NCBI GenBank assembly: GCA_903851455.1
Contig: CAINOM010000373.1
Span: forward strand, 1 to 9,406
From: an uncultured Bacteroidota bacterium
Lineage (GTDB): Bacteria; Bacteroidota; Bacteroidia; Chitinophagales; Chitinophagaceae
Direction: 5' to 3'
DNA length: 9,406 nt
Program-made: the position numbers and the translations under genes
Notes under the pieces: generated by a model
What the model was told of the DNA's origin: nothing
Database searches by the model: none
Seen by the model: only the letters and a program-made list of their open reading frames with translations
In this document: in pieces, positions 7,075-9,406 of the stretch
Layout of the letters: every line of letters begins with the position of its first letter
Numbering within the stretch: position 1 is the first letter of the stretch

Positions 7075-7100
7075 TAATTTCGCTCAAATTTTCTATTTTG
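7071..7100 (+). promoter_or_regulatory. possible promoter in front of rsmE
   Basis: TTG (7071-7073, overlapping the sigma factor stop), a 20-base gap and TATTTTG (7094-7100) resemble the Bacteroidota promoter, with the -7 box one base short of TAnnTTTG. The box ends 7 bases before the rsmE ATG, so a transcript from here would be leaderless or nearly so. Co-transcription with the sigma factor gene is the simpler alternative. Confidence 0.25.
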
Positions 7101-7107
7101 CCTCGCC

Positions 7108-7836
7108 ATGTCGAATTTGCACCGCTTTTTTTATTCCGGCCCTATCGCCGAGAACAGTATTGTAACACTTGACGCAGACGCTGCCAAACACATATGGCAG
7201 GTGCTGCGGATGAAAGAAGGGGACCACATCCTGCTCACAGATGGCAAGGGAACCCTTGCCGAGGGGGAGATACATACCGCCGAGCGGCATAAATGCAATG
7301 TCTCCGTAGAAAAAGTATCCTTCAGTCCACGCTGCGGGAAAGAGCTGCACCTATGTGTCGCTTTCACCAAAAACAACAGCCGTAACGAATGGCTGCTGGA
7401 AAAAGCTACAGAGCTGGGCGTAGCCTCGATCATACCCATTACCACCGCCCGGTCTGAGAAGGCCCATGTAAGGGTAGACAGGTGGGAAAAAATATTACAG
7501 TCTGCCATTCTCCAGTCGCAGCAGAATTACCTGCCGGCGCTGGCAAAGATCACATCACTGCCGGCTGTTATCAAACAATACAGCGAAACTGCCCAAAAGT
7601 TCGTGGCTCATTGCATAGACGATAAGAAGAGGGTAGGCCTTGACAAATTGTTAAAACCAGCGGGTGACGCCATTTTATTAATCGGCCCGGAGGGGGATTT
7701 CACACCAGATGAAGTAAATTTGTGTGTGGACAATGGCTTTTTGCCGGTGTCCCTGGGCAGGCAGCGCCTGCGCACCGAAACTGCAGCAATAGCCGCGGCG
7801 GCTTATTTTAATATATTGTGTGATGACGAGAATTAA
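7108..7836 (+). CDS. rsmE: 16S rRNA (uracil-1498-N3)-methyltransferase RsmE
   Basis: A 242-residue SPOUT-class methyltransferase that uses S-adenosylmethionine to methylate N3 of U1498 in 16S rRNA, in the decoding region of the small subunit. An N-terminal PUA-like RNA-binding part (about 1-72) is followed by the knotted catalytic domain. Family motifs are LLEKATELGV (96-105), LIGPEGDFT (191-199) and LGRQRLRTETA (216-226), the last two forming the cofactor-binding knot. Length is normal. The LIGPEG motif is followed by D where G is common, which should be tolerated. The ATG lies 33 bp after the sigma factor stop, and its 3' end overlaps the DUF4159 gene by 14 bp. It is a housekeeping gene and its link to the sigma factor is probably only positional. 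Confidence 0.95.
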   Translation: MSNLHRFFYSGPIAENSIVTLDADAAKHIWQVLRMKEGDHILLTDGKGTLAEGEIHTAERHKCNVSVEKVSFSPRCGKELHLCVAFTKNNSRNEWLLEKATELGVASIIPITTARSEKAHVRVDRWEKILQSAILQSQQNYLPALAKITSLPAVIKQYSETAQKFVAHCIDDKKRVGLDKLLKPAGDAILLIGPEGDFTPDEVNLCVDNGFLPVSLGRQRLRTETAAIAAAAYFNILCDDEN

Positions 7837-8497
7837 GTGTCTTTTAATAATAATATTATTTATCAGTGCAGGAATAGTAGCTAATGCGCAAGGCATGAAA
7901 CTGGGCCTGCTGGTATACAATGGCGGTGGCGACTGGTATGCCAACCCTACATCTTTAAAGAACCTTGCGTTGTTTTGTAACGAGCAGCTGCACACCAACT
8001 TCGACCCTGTTGAAGCACATGTAGAAGTAGGCAGCCCTGATATTTTCAATTATCCATTCATTCACATGACAGGCCACGGTCGCTGGGCGCTGAGTGATGC
8101 CGAAGCGCAAAACCTGCGCAAGTACCTGGAGGGCGGCGGCTTCCTGCATATAGACGATAACTTCGGGATGGATGTATATGTGCGGCCGGCCCTGAAAAAA
8201 GTGTTTCCAGAGCTGGAGCTTGTCGAGCTTCCTTTTTCCTACGCTATCTATCACCAGAAATATAACTTCCCTAATGGTCTGCCTAAGATACATGAGCACG
8301 ACGGTGGGGCACCGAAAGGCTGGGGATTGATCTACAAGGGTCGTTTGGTCTGCTTCTACAGCTTCGATACCGACCTTGGTGACGGCTGGGAAGACTACGA
8401 CGTACACCGTGATCCTCCCGAGAAGCACCAGGCTGCATTGCAGATGGGCGCCAACCTCATACAATACGTCTTTACCAATAACCCGGTAGCCCCTTAG
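7823..8497 (+). CDS. exported DUF4159 domain protein
   Basis: A 224-residue protein with a clear signal peptide: TRIK, a hydrophobic stretch (about 6-20), then VANA before a likely cleavage at A22/Q23. It should therefore be periplasmic. The mature part matches DUF4159 throughout: LLVYNGGGDWYANPTSL (29-45), HMTGHG (81-86), LRKYLEGGGFLHIDDNFG (98-115) and the late segment FDTDLGDGWED (181-191). The family is thought to have a glutamine-amidotransferase-like fold. No enzymatic activity is established, and I see no basis for assigning one. ATG at 7823 is chosen over the GTG immediately before it (7820). It starts inside rsmE, and I recall the same neighbour pair in other Bacteroidota, so co-transcription is likely. 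Calls other than an uncharacterised DUF4159 protein are unsupported. Confidence 0.88.
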   Translation: MTRIKCLLIIILFISAGIVANAQGMKLGLLVYNGGGDWYANPTSLKNLALFCNEQLHTNFDPVEAHVEVGSPDIFNYPFIHMTGHGRWALSDAEAQNLRKYLEGGGFLHIDDNFGMDVYVRPALKKVFPELELVELPFSYAIYHQKYNFPNGLPKIHEHDGGAPKGWGLIYKGRLVCFYSFDTDLGDGWEDYDVHRDPPEKHQAALQMGANLIQYVFTNNPVAP

Positions 8498-8498
8498 A

Positions 8499-8519
8499 AA
8501 GTCATAAGTCGTAAGTCCA
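8499..8519 (+). repeat. three tandem AAGTCNN heptamers
   Basis: AAGTCAT, AAGTCGT and AAGTCCA lie head to tail, starting one base after the DUF4159 stop codon. The first five bases are the same in all three units. Longer runs of this kind of heptamer occur between genes in some Bacteroidota genomes in my recollection, so this could be a short remnant. No function is known. Confidence 0.5.
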
Positions 8520-8635
8520 CGCATTAAACACTCATCAGTAACAGAGTTATTTCCCCGGTGCTGTAAAGCAGGCTACATTCACGTTTTACAATTCCCCGAT
8601 AGATCAATGGTCTGATATGCTTCTCCGCTTGTCAT

Positions 8636-8668
8636 AAAAGAAAAAAGCCGCAAACGATGTTGCGGCTT
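8636..8668 (-). terminator. intrinsic terminator of the small secreted-protein gene
   Basis: A perfect 9-bp stem, AAGCCGCAA with TTGCGGCTT (8660-8668 and 8645-8653), closes a 6-base loop. On the minus strand it runs straight into TTTT, a C and more T (complement of 8636-8644). It starts 23 bases after the stop of the 8692-9111 gene. On the plus strand there is no T-run after the stem, so it should act mainly leftward. Confidence 0.88.
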
Positions 8669-8691
8669 GATCAATCATTAATAAACGATCT

Positions 8692-9111
8692 TTATTTAAG
8701 TGCTGCGACAGCTTCTGTAGCCTTTTCGGTCATCTGTGGAGCTGCAGAGCGAGCGTCGTCATAATAAGCAAGGAGTATCTTGTAACCTGCGCATTTTTCG
8801 CCCAGTACATTTGCTTCGCAACCGGCATAGCCTACGAACTTCTGCTCCTTAGGTCCGATCTTTTCGATCACCTTGATCCTCTTCTGCAGGTAATCATTTA
8901 CCATTACCGACTCTTCTATACGAACCGTGATGGTACGGTCTGCCGATTTGTTAGTTATAGCACAAGCTTTTCTGTCTACCAGTACTTTGGCGTCCTTAGC
9001 AGGAACGAGTGCTGCTACTTTAGCTGCATTTTCAACGATACGCTTCTGAGCGATTGCGCTGTTTGCGCTGAACAATGTGATGATTGCGAGAAGTACGATT
9101 GAAGTTTTCAT
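8692..9111 (-). CDS. small secreted protein of unknown family
   Basis: A 139-residue protein that I do not recognise. It has a strong Sec signal peptide, MKTSIVLLAIITLFSANSAI, with likely cleavage after AIA (A21/Q22), leaving about 118 residues in the periplasm or outside. The mature part is rich in Ala and Lys, with three cysteines (C50, C98, C107). Two of them flank the segment CEANVLGEKC, so a disulfide is plausible. The middle alternates charged and hydrophobic residues, suggesting beta strands, and the ends look helical. ATG at 9111 is chosen because the signal peptide starts there. A TTG six codons upstream is less likely. It forms a single-gene unit with its own promoter (9155-9186) and terminator (8636-8668), converging on the DUF4159 gene. 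Confidence 0.8.
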   Translation of the reverse strand: MKTSIVLLAIITLFSANSAIAQKRIVENAAKVAALVPAKDAKVLVDRKACAITNKSADRTITVRIEESVMVNDYLQKRIKVIEKIGPKEQKFVGYAGCEANVLGEKCAGYKILLAYYDDARSAAPQMTEKATEAVAALK

Positions 9112-9154
9112 ATTCTTAATGATTTGCAAAGTGTTTACTAATGATTTGTTAATA

Positions 9155-9186
9155 CAAATGTATATCTACATTTTGAAATCAGCAAA
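9155..9186 (-). promoter_or_regulatory. Bacteroidota primary promoter of the small secreted-protein gene
   Basis: On the minus strand TTTG (complement of 9183-9186), a 20-base spacer and TACATTTG (complement of 9155-9162) match the -33 TTTG and -7 TAnnTTTG consensus at every defined position. The start codon is 43 bases beyond the -7 box, giving a leader of roughly 35-40 bases. This is the best promoter match in the window. Confidence 0.75.
9156..9173. promoter_or_regulatory. perfect dyad over the -7 box, possible operator
   Basis: AAATGTA, a 4-base gap (TATC) and TACATTT form an exact 7-bp inverted repeat that covers the -7 box and the adjacent spacer. The position suits a dimeric repressor. 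Because the -7 consensus is itself part of the arm, the second arm also makes a -7-like box facing right, with TTTG at 9145-9148 at 18-bp spacing. No cognate regulator is visible in the window. Confidence 0.4.
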
Positions 9187-9406
9187 CATTTTTCAATAAA
9201 TTTTTCAAAGAAATTTTATTTAAAAACATAATACATTGTAAATCAATAAATAATGACGGAAATTTTTCTGAAAATATTTCCAAGAAAATCGGCCAATTTG
9301 CAAGTGATTAACAAATTTGATTGACTTCAGTTTCGTTTTATGGGCTTTTAGATGATATTATTCTGTCTTTTAGGGCGGCTAGATCTACTTAAAGACCTTT
9401 AATGAA
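9187..9406. other. AT-rich upstream region running off the right edge
   Basis: No gene is supported here. A loose inverted repeat GGAAAT / ATTTCC (9258-9263 and 9276-9281) lies in very AT-rich DNA and may be chance. No start codon with convincing downstream coding can be judged before the window ends. Confidence 0.5.

Noticed and set aside
7955..8524. 189-codon minus-strand frame
   Set aside because: It is antisense to the DUF4159 gene, which has a signal peptide and conserved motifs in the other frame.
9258..9281. Inverted repeat GGAAAT-N12-ATTTCC upstream of the secreted-protein promoter
   Set aside because: The arms are short, in very AT-rich DNA and well upstream of the promoter, so chance is the simplest explanation.
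1..9406. Search for tRNA or rRNA genes, CRISPR arrays, transposases, integrases and attachment sites
   Set aside because: No cloverleaf, regularly spaced repeat, recombinase motif or terminal inverted repeat pair was seen by eye.

Overview
The window looks like chromosomal DNA from a Bacteroidota species, most likely near Chitinophagaceae. The evidence is moderate GC with AT-rich gaps, weak Shine-Dalgarno sequences, a textbook Bacteroidota primary promoter (TTTG-N20-TACATTTG) at the right end, and proteins typical of that phylum. No tRNA, rRNA, CRISPR array, insertion sequence, phage gene or defence island was seen.

Left two thirds, minus strand (6057 down to 377): a tightly packed four-gene DNA-repair operon. 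In transcription order it encodes a metallo-beta-lactamase-fold exonuclease, an ATP-dependent DNA ligase, an Lhr-Core-type DExH helicase and the metallophosphoesterase endonuclease PdeM. Every junction overlaps (4, 23 and 4 bp), so the four are probably made together. This is the ligase-associated DNA damage response set known from other bacteria such as Pseudomonas putida. The likely division of labour is that the helicase unwinds, the two nucleases trim or cut ends and single strands, and the ligase seals. All recognisable catalytic motifs are intact.

The 432-bp gap (about 6064-6495) separates the repair operon from a divergent plus-strand group. It carries a good ECF-type promoter candidate (CCCAAC, then CGTC) inside a 31-bp element that also occurs at the far end of the repair operon (69-99). 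The plus-strand group is an ECF sigma factor with no anti-sigma gene beside it, then the 16S rRNA methyltransferase RsmE, then an exported DUF4159 protein whose start lies inside rsmE.

At the right end a small secreted protein of unknown family (minus strand, 8692-9111) has the best-supported signals in the window: a strong intrinsic terminator at 8636-8668 and a near-perfect primary promoter at 9155-9186. The -7 box of that promoter lies in a perfect 7-bp dyad that also forms a plausible promoter in the opposite direction.

The main gene content is of known type. The less explained signals are the duplicated element flanking the repair operon, the predicted autoregulation of the orphan sigma factor, and the dyad promoter of the small secreted protein.
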